Part shown: positions 1-8,457 of the stretch, in pieces
How the letters are laid out: each line of letters starts with the position of its first letter
Position numbering within the stretch: position 1 is the first letter of the stretch
From: Actinokineospora globicatena
Lineage (GTDB): Bacteria; Actinomycetota; Actinomycetes; Mycobacteriales; Pseudonocardiaceae
NCBI RefSeq assembly: GCF_024171945.1
Contig: NZ_JAMTCR010000003.1
Location: 62,001 to 126,000, forward strand
Length of the DNA stretch: 64,000 bases
Reading direction: 5' to 3'
The notes under the pieces: model-generated
Seen by the model: only the letters and a program-made list of their open reading frames with translations
Databases searched by the model: none
What the model was told of the DNA's origin: nothing
Made by a program: the position numbers and the translations under genes

Positions 1-585
1 TTCGGCATCCCCGGCGCCGACGGCGGTGAGAAGGTCCCGGCGCCGAGGTTCCCCTTCCAGGTCAACGAGTCCGAAGTGGAGCAGTTCGTGATCAAGCCGA
101 ACGTGTCCACCGACGAGGTCGAGTGGCGGCTGCGGATCACCTGGACCTCCGGCACCCGCCGCGGCGAGACCGTGGTCGACGACAACGGCCGCCCGTTCCG
201 CACCACCGGCACGACGGCCGTGAGCGCCAACTACTGCGCCGACCTCCGGATTCCCGCGTGGACCCCGCCGGGGGAGTACTGCCCTCCGCTGAAGACGCCC
301 ACGCAGGCCGGCTTCACCGGGGCGTGGACAGGTTCGGGGACGTTGACCTTCACCGACGACGGCACGGCTGTCTGGGCGACCGGCGGGGGAGAGGCCCGGA
401 TCCGCCTGCTGTCGGTCGACGGGCACGACCGGGCCACCGCCGACGTGGTCGCCAGCACGACCCCGGACATCGACGTGGGCGACCGGCTCCGGCTGAACCT
501 CGCCTACGACAAGGCAAGCGTGCGCGGCCTCACCCAACTCGGCGCGGAGATGCTGTGGTGCAGGCCCGGCGCCCCCTGCCAGTGA
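1..585 (+). CDS. Unknown protein, C-terminal part only (cut by left edge)
   Basis: The reading frame is open from the first base of the window and stops at TGA 583-585, so only about the last 194 residues are present. No start can be chosen; an internal GTG at 76 has no convincing ribosome binding site. The visible part is soluble, rich in Thr, Asp and Gly and apparently all-beta. It has a short FPFQVNESEVEQFVI stretch, a WRLRITW strand and four cysteines (YCADL, EYCPP, WCRPGAPC near the end) that could form disulfides in an extracytoplasmic domain. Beta-rich tails like this are found behind HTH or membrane-anchor N-termini in actinomycetes, but the N-terminus is missing, so no function is assigned. 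Confidence 0.6.
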   Translation, partial: FGIPGADGGEKVPAPRFPFQVNESEVEQFVIKPNVSTDEVEWRLRITWTSGTRRGETVVDDNGRPFRTTGTTAVSANYCADLRIPAWTPPGEYCPPLKTPTQAGFTGAWTGSGTLTFTDDGTAVWATGGGEARIRLLSVDGHDRATADVVASTTPDIDVGDRLRLNLAYDKASVRGLTQLGAEMLWCRPGAPCQ

Positions 586-866
586 TCAGCGCTGTCCGGG
601 TGGACGTGGTGCACGGGGGAACCACGGTTCACTGCGTACCCGTTGGTCGTGGTGATCGTGGGTTCGGTGGACATGTACTAGGGCTCGCGCGGTTGAGCCG
701 ATTTTCCGTTGCCCGGCGGAATCGAATATCGCGCCAAAGGGCATTGACTCGCCGCGCCAAATGGCACACAGGTGCGGCGTGTATCGGACGATCCGTGGCG
801 ATCCCCGGCGCTGTCGGTTGATTTGTGGTCTGCTGTTCGTGGCACCCCACGGCGAGCGGGGGGAAC

Positions 867-2984
867 ATGCACGACGACGGTTCCACGGTCCAGCCCGTCT
901 ACCACAACGACGCGGGTGGGTCTTCCGGTCCGGTGATCCAGTTGGGCTCGATCACCGGGTCGCTGCACGTCCACACGACTGGTGGGGTTACCGCGGCGGT
1001 TCCGCGGCAACTGCCTGCCGCGCCTGTCCGGTTCATCAATCGGCGGGTAGAGCTAGCGGAGCTGACTGACCCTGCCGCGCTTGGTTTGGCGGTAGTGACG
1101 GGTTCTGGCGGTATGGGCAAGACCTCGCTGGCGTTGCGGTGGGCCTACCAGCAACTCAACCGTTTCCCCGACGGTCAGCTCTACGTCGACATGCGTGGCT
1201 TCGCGCCTTACGAGCAACCTGTGTCCGCCGCTCGTGCGCTGCGCGGGTTCCTCGGCGCGCTCGGGGTGAGTGAGGACAGCCAGCCCTCTGACGTCGAGTC
1301 CCAGGCGTCGACCTTCCGCAGCCTGGTCGCCGGGAAGCGGTTGCTGGTCCTGGTGGACAACGTGCGGCACTGCGGCGACGTCGTGCGGCTGCTGCCCGGG
1401 AGCCCGACCTGCACGGTGGTGGTGACCAGCCGGTTCCACCTCGCCGAGTTGATCGCGAAGGGTGCGCGGATCGTGGATCTGGACGTGCTGACCGACGACC
1501 AGGTGGTCGCCCTGCTCACCGAGCGGGTCGGGCGCCCGCGCCTGGACGCCGAACCCGCGGCGGTCGCCGAGCTGGTGCGCTACTGCGCGGGCCTCCCGCT
1601 CGCCGTCAGCATCCTGGCCGCGCGGATCGTGACCCAGCCCGCCCAGTCGTTGGCGGAGTTGGCCGACGAACTGCGGGAGGACGCCGACCGCCTCGACGGG
1701 TTCGACACCGGTGACCTGTCGTTGAGCCTGCGCGCGGTGCTCGCCTGTTCCACGCAGTCGCTGGACCCGGCGGCGGCCAGGGTGTTCCGGCTGCTCGGCG
1801 CCGCGCCGTGCGCCGACATCGGGCTCGACTCGGTGCTGGTGCTCACCGGCCATCCCAAGTCCCGTGCCCGGTCGCTGCTGCGCACGCTCGAAGCCGCGCA
1901 CCTAGTCCGCCAACACGCCCCCGGCCGCTACCGGATGCACGACCTCGTCCGGCTCTATGCAGGCGGCCTTACCCCCGTCGACGACGCTGACACCACCGCA
2001 GCCGTCCGTGGCCTGGTCGACTTTCTCCTCTACAACGCACACCGGGCCGCGCGCCTCTTGGCGCCATACCGGCCAGAGATGGAGATACCGCTAACTGGCG
2101 TAGCACCCGGTCAGGACCTGGTCACGATGCCGACCGCCCGCGCCGCCATCGACTGGCTCACCGCCGAACACCAGTGCCTGCTCGACACGCAGCCCTTCGC
2201 CCTGCGGCGCGGGTGGCCGGAGGTCACCTGGCAGCTCGCCTGGTCGCTGGTCGGGTTCCACCACCGGCAGGGCCACCCCGACGGCCACGCCAGTTGGCAG
2301 GTCGCCCTGGAGGCGGCCACCCTGATCGGCAGCGACGTGGTCCTGTCCCTCACCCACCGCCACCTCGGGTACCTGCACCTGCACGACCGGGACCACGCGG
2401 CGGCGGTTGAGCACCTGACCCTGTCGGCCGCGCTGGCCGAGCGGGCGGGCTCGGTGCCCAACCAGGTCGCCACCCTGCGGGCCATGGCGGGCGCCCACGA
2501 CCAGGCGGGCGACGTAGCGGCCGCGATGAGCACCACCCAGCGCGCGCTGGAGCTGTGCCGGACCGTGGACCTGCCGGTGTGGGAGGCGGAACTACTCGGC
2601 CAGACCGGCGAGTACCACGCGAAGGCGGGCGACCACGCCGCCGCCGCGACGCGCTTCGAGGCCGCGCTGACCATCCATGGCGACCACGGTGACGTCGAGG
2701 GCATCGCCTACTGCCTGCACCGGCTCGGCACGGTCGCCGCGGCCCAGGGAGATCACGGCGCCGCGATCACGCTCTACCAGCGGTCCCTCGACCTGCTGGC
2801 CCAGTTCGGCAACAAGGCCGAGGAGCTCGTGGTGCTCGACAGCCTCGCCGACAGCCACACCGCGCTCGGCGACCAGGACGAGGCCAACCGCGCGTGGCAG
2901 CGCGCCCTTGGCCTCTCCGTCGCCCAGCGCCGCCCCGACCAGGCGGAGCGGATCAGGTCCAAGATGGCCGGACCGACCGGTTGA
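867..2984 (+). CDS. STAND-class NTPase (NB-ARC) with C-terminal TPRs
   Basis: 705-residue signal-transducing ATPase of the AfsR/NB-ARC type. The ATG at 867 is chosen because a G-rich ribosome binding site (GGGGGGA) lies about 5 nt upstream; a GTG 14 codons earlier lacks one. After a short Gly/Ser/His N-terminus come the P-loop GSGGMGKTS (about residues 79-87), a Walker B strand RLLVLVDNV (about 158-166), the sensor strand VVVTSRF, the GLPLA motif, a winged-helix region with MHDLVRLYA, then TPR-like helices over about the last 270 residues. There is no SARP DNA-binding or enzymatic effector domain, so it probably acts through a partner. STAND proteins oligomerise on ligand or nucleotide binding and serve as regulators or, in some families, defence proteins; which applies here cannot be told. 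The next gene starts 124 bp downstream on the same strand. Confidence 0.85.
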   Translation: MHDDGSTVQPVYHNDAGGSSGPVIQLGSITGSLHVHTTGGVTAAVPRQLPAAPVRFINRRVELAELTDPAALGLAVVTGSGGMGKTSLALRWAYQQLNRFPDGQLYVDMRGFAPYEQPVSAARALRGFLGALGVSEDSQPSDVESQASTFRSLVAGKRLLVLVDNVRHCGDVVRLLPGSPTCTVVVTSRFHLAELIAKGARIVDLDVLTDDQVVALLTERVGRPRLDAEPAAVAELVRYCAGLPLAVSILAARIVTQPAQSLAELADELREDADRLDGFDTGDLSLSLRAVLACSTQSLDPAAARVFRLLGAAPCADIGLDSVLVLTGHPKSRARSLLRTLEAAHLVRQHAPGRYRMHDLVRLYAGGLTPVDDADTTAAVRGLVDFLLYNAHRAARLLAPYRPEMEIPLTGVAPGQDLVTMPTARAAIDWLTAEHQCLLDTQPFALRRGWPEVTWQLAWSLVGFHHRQGHPDGHASWQVALEAATLIGSDVVLSLTHRHLGYLHLHDRDHAAAVEHLTLSAALAERAGSVPNQVATLRAMAGAHDQAGDVAAAMSTTQRALELCRTVDLPVWEAELLGQTGEYHAKAGDHAAAATRFEAALTIHGDHGDVEGIAYCLHRLGTVAAAQGDHGAAITLYQRSLDLLAQFGNKAEELVVLDSLADSHTALGDQDEANRAWQRALGLSVAQRRPDQAERIRSKMAGPTG

Positions 2985-3108
2985 CCCGACTCCGGGGTGG
3001 ACGGTCGCGGCGTCCATTCGGGTGATCAACTTCTCCCGGCCGACATGCTCCGGCGGGTGCGGGCGATCGGGAGGGTGGCTTACCCCTTCCGCAGTGTGGA
3101 GCAAGGTC

Positions 3109-4290
3109 ATGGTGTTGGCGTACCGGGTGTCGTTCGCGGGACCGTCGGTGGGGACGGAACAGGAGTTCCGCGGTGTGCGGTTCGGCAAGAAGAAGGACGA
3201 CGACCGGTCGCTGATCGCCGAGGTCGTGGACCAGAACGAGTTGCTGCTCCAGGTCACGACCGACATCGGCGGCCGGGAGGACGAGGTCGTCGGCTACCGC
3301 GAGTACACGATGGAGATCAAGACCAGCCCGACCGAGGTCACCGACGTCGTGGGCTGGGGCAAGCGCACCGACGCGATCCGGGCGCTCATCGACCGGATCG
3401 CCACCCTGGTGTCGGGGGAGAACGGGCGGGGGACGTTCGCCACCGGCGCGCTCGGCGCGTTCGACCTGGCGGTGCACAACCCGGACCACCTCGTGTACCG
3501 GTCGGACGAGTTCTCCGTCGGGGTGAGCGGCAGCAGCAGGCACGCCACCGTCGGCATGCCGTTCGCCGACCTCGGGACCGACGAAGTGGGCGCGCGCCTG
3601 GTCCGGGAAGCCCACTGGTACCTCGACTGGGCCAAGGAGTTCGACGAGATCCCCGGTGACGTGTGGATCGACCGCGACCGCTCTCTCGCCGCCTACAACT
3701 ACGTGCGCTCCGTCCTGGTGAACCTCGCCGAACTGACGAACCGGTTCTCCCTCGCTGTGCATGACCTGTTCGAGCTCAAGAAGTTCAGCGGCAACCTCTA
3801 TGACAGCGCGGTCAAGAACACGTGGGGCGTCCTACCCAGGACCTCGCCGTGGACCGCTGTGAAGCTCTTAGCGCAAGGGGATCGGGAGCGGTTGCGGTCC
3901 ACCCTCCTTGCCCAGCCTGAGAGCGTGCTCGACAAGGAGATCTGGGCCGCCGTCGTCGCGCACGTCACCCGGGACTTGGCGCTGGCGGGCCACACGCCCA
4001 CGGCGCCGACCTACACCAACCAGGACCTGCCGGGCACCCTGTTCGAGTTCCGCAAGGCCATCCCGGTGGAGTTCAAGCACGCCTTCGTCCTGGTGGCCAA
4101 CGAGTCCGGCGGCTTCGCGGGCGAGCAACCGGAGATCCACCAGATCCACCAGAACGACCAGGTCCACCAGGACAACGAGCACAACCAGATTCACCAGAAC
4201 AGTCAGGACGACACCACCGACCTGCTGCGCTCCCGCGTCCTGGCCCGGCGCTCGCCCGGCGACGACTCCGACTTCGACTCCGAGGAGTGA
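3109..4290 (+). CDS. Amidoligase / glutamate-cysteine-ligase-like protein with His/Gln-rich tail
   Basis: 393 residues. I do not recognise the whole-protein family, but motif order suggests the carboxylate-amine ligase (GCS2/amidoligase) fold: GTEQEF near the N-terminus (the family has GxExE), YTMEIKTSP (family E-[IL]-x-T-x-P), HATVGMP (family HxHxG-like) and LFEFRKAI (family EFR). Such enzymes join a carboxylate to an amine using ATP. This is a by-eye fold call, not a family match. Close to the C-terminus (roughly residues 340-370, DNA 4131-4212) is an imperfect repeat of IHQN/VHQD units, followed by an acidic end SDFDSEE. ATG 3109 follows GGAGCAAGG; a GTG at 3094 is an alternative. It lies downstream of the STAND gene on the same strand and may be functionally linked to it. 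There is no signal peptide or membrane segment. Confidence 0.55.
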   Translation: MVLAYRVSFAGPSVGTEQEFRGVRFGKKKDDDRSLIAEVVDQNELLLQVTTDIGGREDEVVGYREYTMEIKTSPTEVTDVVGWGKRTDAIRALIDRIATLVSGENGRGTFATGALGAFDLAVHNPDHLVYRSDEFSVGVSGSSRHATVGMPFADLGTDEVGARLVREAHWYLDWAKEFDEIPGDVWIDRDRSLAAYNYVRSVLVNLAELTNRFSLAVHDLFELKKFSGNLYDSAVKNTWGVLPRTSPWTAVKLLAQGDRERLRSTLLAQPESVLDKEIWAAVVAHVTRDLALAGHTPTAPTYTNQDLPGTLFEFRKAIPVEFKHAFVLVANESGGFAGEQPEIHQIHQNDQVHQDNEHNQIHQNSQDDTTDLLRSRVLARRSPGDDSDFDSEE

Positions 4291-4336
4291 CCCACGGGGC
4301 CGTGCGACGCGGGCGCACCCGGTAGCATCGCCGGTG

Positions 4337-5131
4337 ATGACACCGACCGCGCCGCACCCCTCGTCGATCGGCGCGTTGCTGCGGGAGTGGCGCCGCACGC
4401 GCGACATCAGCCAACTCGACCTCGCCTCGCGAACCGATGTCTCGGCCCGGCACCTGAGCTTTGTGGAAACCGGTCGGTCGGCGCCGAGCCGGGACATGGT
4501 GCTGCGCCTGGCCGAGCAGTTGGACGTCCCGCTGCGCGACCGCAACCGGATGCTGCTGGCGGCGGGGTACGCACCGGCCTTCTCGGAGAGCGCGCTGGAC
4601 ACACCCCGGATGGGCGTCGTGCGCGCCGCCGTCCGCACCGTGCTCGCCAGCCACGACCCGTTCCCCGCGTTCGCCGTCGACGGCAACTGGGACATGGTCG
4701 ACGCGAACGCGGCCGTCGCCCTGCTGACCGAGGGCGCGCCGCCGGACCTGCTGACCACACCGTTCAACGTGCTGCGCTTCAGCATGCACCCGCGGGGGCT
4801 CGCGGCGCGGATGCTGAACCTGGGGCAGTGGCGGCGGTACGTGCTGGGCCGGGTCGAGCGGCAACTGCGGGTCAACCCGGGGGCCGCCCGGCTCGCCGAG
4901 GTGTACCGGGAGTTCCTGACCTACCCGGCGGGCAACGAGTGGGGCGCCGCCTCGGACGACGCCTTCGACGTGTGCGTCCCGTTGCGGCTGCGGTACGACG
5001 GCCACGACCTGTCGCTGATCTGCACGGTGACGACGTTCGGCTCGCCGTGCGACATCACCGTCGAGGAGTTGCACGTCGAGAACTTCTACCCGGCCGACGA
5101 CACCACCGAGCGGTTCCTGCGGTCCAGGTGA
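4337..5131 (+). CDS. XRE-family regulator with MmyB-like ligand-binding domain
   Basis: 264 residues. The N-terminal helix-turn-helix (about residues 10-65) contains LREWRRTRDISQLDLASR and ARHLSFVETGRS, the standard XRE recognition arrangement. The rest matches the MmyB-like (PAS-related) domain: AVDGNWDMVDANAA, NVLRFSMHPRG, and a C-terminal TFGSPCDITVEEL strand region. This architecture is common in actinomycete regulators next to short-chain dehydrogenases or SnoaL-like proteins. Here it converges tail to tail on a SnoaL-like gene, and the two stop codons abut exactly (TGA 5129-5131 and the complement of a stop at 5132-5134). The ligand is unknown. Confidence 0.88.
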   Translation: MTPTAPHPSSIGALLREWRRTRDISQLDLASRTDVSARHLSFVETGRSAPSRDMVLRLAEQLDVPLRDRNRMLLAAGYAPAFSESALDTPRMGVVRAAVRTVLASHDPFPAFAVDGNWDMVDANAAVALLTEGAPPDLLTTPFNVLRFSMHPRGLAARMLNLGQWRRYVLGRVERQLRVNPGAARLAEVYREFLTYPAGNEWGAASDDAFDVCVPLRLRYDGHDLSLICTVTTFGSPCDITVEELHVENFYPADDTTERFLRSR

Positions 5132-5497
5132 TCAGCCGGGGACCTTGTCCAGGAACCCGTACACCGCCGCGATCCGCCCGTCGTCGTTCACCACGGCCAC
5201 GTCGAAACCGACCACCAGTGCCTCGGCGCCCGCGGTCGGGATGAGCTCCCAGGTGAACCGCACGATGTTGTGGTGCTCGTCGTAGGTGGCTCCGCGCGTG
5301 AACCGCATCCCGGTGAACTGCGCCTGCGCCCCCGCGACGACGTGATCGATCCCCGACCAGCCCTGGACGGAGGCCAGCGGGTCGACATAGGTGCCGTCCT
5401 CTGCCCACAACTGCTCGATCATCTCCCGCCGCGAGGTGGCGTCCGTCCGGTTCCACACCGCCAGGTACGCGTCGACAACGGCGTTCAGGTCGCTCAT
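5132..5497 (-). CDS. SnoaL-like (NTF2-fold) protein
   Basis: 121-residue single-domain protein of the nuclear transport factor 2 / SnoaL-like superfamily. Visible signatures are the N-terminal helix ending AYLAVWN, the LWAEDGTYVDPLA strand-turn, the IDHVVAGAQAQF helix, and paired strands FTWELIPT and VVGFDVAVVNDDGRI. Proteins of this size form a cone-shaped pocket; some are isomerases or cyclases, many have no known activity. It converges on the XRE/MmyB regulator with no intergenic gap, a pairing that suggests it belongs to that regulator's circuit. Its start side faces the truncated STAND relic. Confidence 0.8.
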   Translation of the reverse strand: MSDLNAVVDAYLAVWNRTDATSRREMIEQLWAEDGTYVDPLASVQGWSGIDHVVAGAQAQFTGMRFTRGATYDEHHNIVRFTWELIPTAGAEALVVGFDVAVVNDDGRIAAVYGFLDKVPG

Positions 5498-5543
5498 CCC
5501 ATTCCTCTCACTCGATTCCCTGCGCCGTCCAGTCTGGTCGCGT

Positions 5544-7190
5544 GTGAGTGGGGAAGTCGATTACCTCGCAGGTAATACCGGGCTGGACAACGCCGGGTCG
5601 GTGGCGCAGGTGCGGCCACTGCTGCCCGGCACGTCGACCTACCGGGCGGTGGTGACCAGCCGGAACGCGTTGGCGAGTCTGGGGGTCAGGGAAGGGGCGC
5701 GCAGGATGTCGGTGGACGTGCTCTCGCCGTCGCACGCGGTGGAACTGCTGGAACGGGTCGCGGGCAAGTGTGTCGGCGCGGATCCGGAGGGGGCGTTGGT
5801 GCTCGCGCGCCACTGCGGCTACTTGCCGTTGGCGCTGCGGATCGTCGCCGAGCGGCTGACAGCCGGGACCTCCGTCGCCGATCTGGTGGACGAACTGGCG
5901 TCGGTGCGCGAACGGCTCGACGTGGTCGTGATCGACGATGACGAGACCACCGCGGTCCGGGCGGTGTTCTCCTGGTCGTACCAGTCGCTATCACCGGCGG
6001 CGGCGCGGCTCTACCGGTTGCTGGGGCTGATCACCGGTCCGGACATCGGTGCGCGCGCCGTTGCCGCGCTCGCCGGACCCGGTGAGGTCGCGAAGGCGTT
6101 GACGGAGTTGGTCTCGGCGCACTTGGTCCAGTCCAAGCCCGGTCGGCGTTACCAACAGCACGACCTGATCCGCCTGCACGCCTTCGAGTGCGCGGAAGCC
6201 GACGAGTCTGATGTGGACCGCCGAGCGGCGTTGCGGCGCCTGTTGTCGTGGTACGCCAACACCGCGGTCGCGGCCAACCGGGTGGCGCTGCCGGACTCGT
6301 CGAGCATCAAGCTCCGGTTGGACGAGAATCCGTTGCCACCGCTGGAGTTCGCCGATTCCCAGGCTGTGTCGCGGTGGTGGGACGCCGAGCGGGCGAACTT
6401 CGACGCGATTGTACGGCAGGCCGCTGACCTGGGGGAGGACGAGTTGGCGTGGCAGCTGCCGGTGGCGCTGTTCGGGTTCCTCCTGATCCGGGGCGGGCTG
6501 ACCAGCTGGGTCCCGACGCACGAGATAGGTCTGGCCGCTGCCCGGCGTCGCGGTGCTGTCCCAGCCACGGCTTGGCTGCTCACCGCGCTCGCGGTGGGCA
6601 GGCGCGGGGTGCGTGATCACGTTCGTGCCCTTGAGGAACTCGACGAGGCTCTGGTCCTCTGGCGCCGCGCGGGTGTTCGGTGGGGTGAGGCGTGGGTGCT
6701 GCGTGACATCGGGACCGCGCACTACGAACTCGGCCAAGACCGGGAGGCCGTCGCCGCACTGGAGGGCGCACTCGCCATGCACGTCGCCGACGCCGATACG
6801 TGGGGCGAGGCAACGGCGCTGAAGTACCTGGGCAAGGCCTCGGTCCGCCTCGGCGCGCACGACCTGGCCATGGCCCACCTCCGCCGCGCCCTCGCCATCC
6901 GCACCTCACGAGGCGACCGCCGCACCATCGCCAGCGCCCTCAACGACCTCGGCTCCGCCTCCCTCGCCGCGGGCGCACCGACCGCCGCCACCGACTTCGC
7001 CACCCAGGCCCTCCACCTCAACACGGAGATCGACTACCCCCACGGCCGCGCCACCACCCACGAACTCCTGGGCGACATCCACGCCACCGCCGGAGACCGC
7101 GCCCAAGCCCAAACCCACTGGCACCAAGCCGCCGACCTCTTCGCCTCCCTCAACCACCCCCGAGCCACCGACCTCCGCGCCCGCGCGTGA
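5544..7190 (+). pseudogene. 5'-truncated STAND/AfsR-type NTPase relic
   Basis: The frame reads as the C-terminal two thirds of an NB-ARC/TPR protein. It joins the family abruptly at LDNAG, the end of the Walker B strand, followed by LLPGTSTYRAVVTSRN, CGYLPLALRIV, FSWSYQSLSPAAARLYRLLG, HDLIRLHAFE and about six TPR-like helix pairs to the stop at 7190. The P-loop and first half of the ATPase domain are missing, and nothing resembling them lies upstream, where the SnoaL-like gene on the other strand starts only 47 bp away. The GTG at 5544 has no good ribosome binding site. The protein could not hydrolyse ATP normally, so this is best read as a deletion relic; the intact remaining frame means the loss is recent or the TPR part is still expressed. 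Confidence 0.75.
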
Positions 7191-7212
7191 TCCACCCGCC
7201 GCGCATTTCCGT

Positions 7213-7333
7213 CTTCTGGGTGACAGAAGTTATCCACATGTGGATCTCTGCGGGGGTCGTTTCAAGATCGACTGTCGGTGGGTCCCGGTAGACTGGACCA
7301 GGGACGCCCCCCGGAGAGGGTGGGGGCTGGGCA
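7213..7333 (+). repeat. 121-bp dispersed repeat, copy A
   Basis: This stretch recurs at 35334-35454 in the same orientation with about nine differences in 121 positions. Order of elements: a short inverted repeat CTTCTG-N5-CAGAAG, then TTATCCACATGTGGAT (a perfect 14-bp palindrome ATCCACATGTGGAT in this copy), then a conserved run containing TGTCGGTGGGTCCCGGTA and AGACTGG, ending in a G-rich tract. It sits 22 bp downstream of the STAND relic. From there to the next gene (7334-7507) the plus strand is strikingly G-rich and I see no gene. Function unknown; see findings. Confidence 0.85.
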
Positions 7334-7507
7334 GGGGTGGGACCGCGCGCGGGCGCGAAGCGGGGTGGTTGGGCGGGGGTGCGAGTGATGGCGGGGGGCG
7401 CCGTTCGGGGTGGGGTGTGGTTGGTGGTGGGGTCTACAGAGGACTTAAGAGGGATTGGTGGTGGGTGGGGGATTGTTGGTTGTGGACGGCGGTGGCAGGG
7501 TGGGGGG

Positions 7508-8383
7508 ATGACCGGGGACGCCTTTCACGATGTGTTGCGGGCGGCGATCGAGCGCAGTGGGTTGGGGTTGGAGCGGATTCGGTATCGCCTGGTGCAGCGG
7601 GGGTGTCGGGTGAGTGTGGCGACGTTGAGCCACTGGCAGTCGGGGCGGCGGCGGCCGGAGCGGCGGGAGTCGTTGCGGGTGTTGGCGGTGCTGGAGGAGG
7701 TGTTGGCGGTTCCCAGCGGCACGTTGGTCGCCGGTCCGCCGAGGCCGAGGGGGCCGGGGCGGCAGGGGCAGCGCAGGGTGGCCGCCGCGGTGGTGTGGCC
7801 GGGGGAGCCGCAGGTGCCGCCGCTGCTCGGGGAGGTCGACGCGGAGGACGAGTTCTTGGTGCGGTTGAGCCACCAGGACCTGGTGCGGCTGGGGCCGGAC
7901 GGCGCGGAGCGGTCGTGGTTGGTGCGCCTGGTCTTGCGGGCCGCCCGGTCCGGGGTGTCGCGGCTGCCGGTCGTGTCGGTGCTCGACGGGCCGCACCCGA
8001 CCGGGCAACGGCTGCGGCCGATCCGCCACTGCGCGGTGGGCGAGGTCCGGTACCTGCCCGAGTTCGGCAGCATGGTCGCCGTCCTGGTCCTGGACCGGGT
8101 GCTCGACCGCGGCGACGTGATCATGGTGGAGTACGAGCTGCTCAACCCGCCCGGCACGGTGCGATCGGTGCGCGCCGAGCGCAAGCTCCGCTTCCCGGTC
8201 CGCGAGTACTTCATCGAGGTCGACTTCGACCCGGCGACGCTCCCCGCCACCTGCCGCTGGCGCGCGGTCACCGAAGCGACCACTGCCCGCGGCGGCCCAC
8301 TAAGACTCGACGACGCGGGCACGGCCCAATTCGCCCTCTCCAACGCCGCCCCCGGCACCTACGCCGTCCACTGGGACTGGTGA
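7508..8383 (+). CDS. Helix-turn-helix protein with unknown beta-rich C-terminal domain
   Basis: 291 residues. The N-terminus (about 1-65) looks like an XRE-type HTH: LERIRYRLVQRGCRVSVATL followed by SHWQSGRRRPERRESL, where the SxxTLSxWxxGxxxP pattern marks the recognition helix. A basic Pro/Arg linker (about 80-95) precedes a roughly 190-residue C-terminal region with strands such as GEVRYLPEFGSMVAVLVL and VEYELLNPPG that I cannot place in a family. ATG 7508 is preceded directly by a GGGGGG tract. The gene is isolated: a G-rich gene-free stretch precedes it and a bidirectional terminator separates it from the convergent protease gene. Regulatory targets unknown. Confidence 0.7.
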   Translation: MTGDAFHDVLRAAIERSGLGLERIRYRLVQRGCRVSVATLSHWQSGRRRPERRESLRVLAVLEEVLAVPSGTLVAGPPRPRGPGRQGQRRVAAAVVWPGEPQVPPLLGEVDAEDEFLVRLSHQDLVRLGPDGAERSWLVRLVLRAARSGVSRLPVVSVLDGPHPTGQRLRPIRHCAVGEVRYLPEFGSMVAVLVLDRVLDRGDVIMVEYELLNPPGTVRSVRAERKLRFPVREYFIEVDFDPATLPATCRWRAVTEATTARGGPLRLDDAGTAQFALSNAAPGTYAVHWDW

Positions 8384-8418
8384 CCGCCCTCCCTGCCGCG
8401 GTCCGGAATCGGTCACCG

Positions 8419-8451
8419 CCCGGAGGGCGCCCGGTCAGGACGCCCTCCGGG
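8419..8451. terminator. Bidirectional hairpin terminator
   Basis: A perfect 11-bp inverted repeat (CCCGGAGGGCG, 11-nt loop, CGCCCTCCGGG) lies between two convergent genes, 35 bp after the HTH stop and 7 bp from the protease stop. It has no T-tract, as is common in actinomycetes. Confidence 0.8.
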
Positions 8452-8457
8452 TGTCGG

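Noticed and set aside
4131-4212. Short tandem repeats as a possible mobile-element or iteron site.
   Set aside because: They lie in frame inside the amidoligase-like gene and encode the IHQN/VHQD tail; no replication gene is nearby.
7229-7237. TTATCCACA, a perfect DnaA-box consensus, in repeat copy A.
   Set aside because: A single box, altered in copy B (TTATCCGCA), with no box cluster, AT-rich unwinding region, dnaA or dnaN nearby. It is part of the dispersed repeat, not evidence of an origin.
7240-7330. Conserved frame starting MDLCGG and reading FKIDCRW in both repeat copies.
   Set aside because: The similarity follows from DNA identity of the repeat; the frame then runs into unrelated low-complexity sequence in each copy and has no ribosome binding site.
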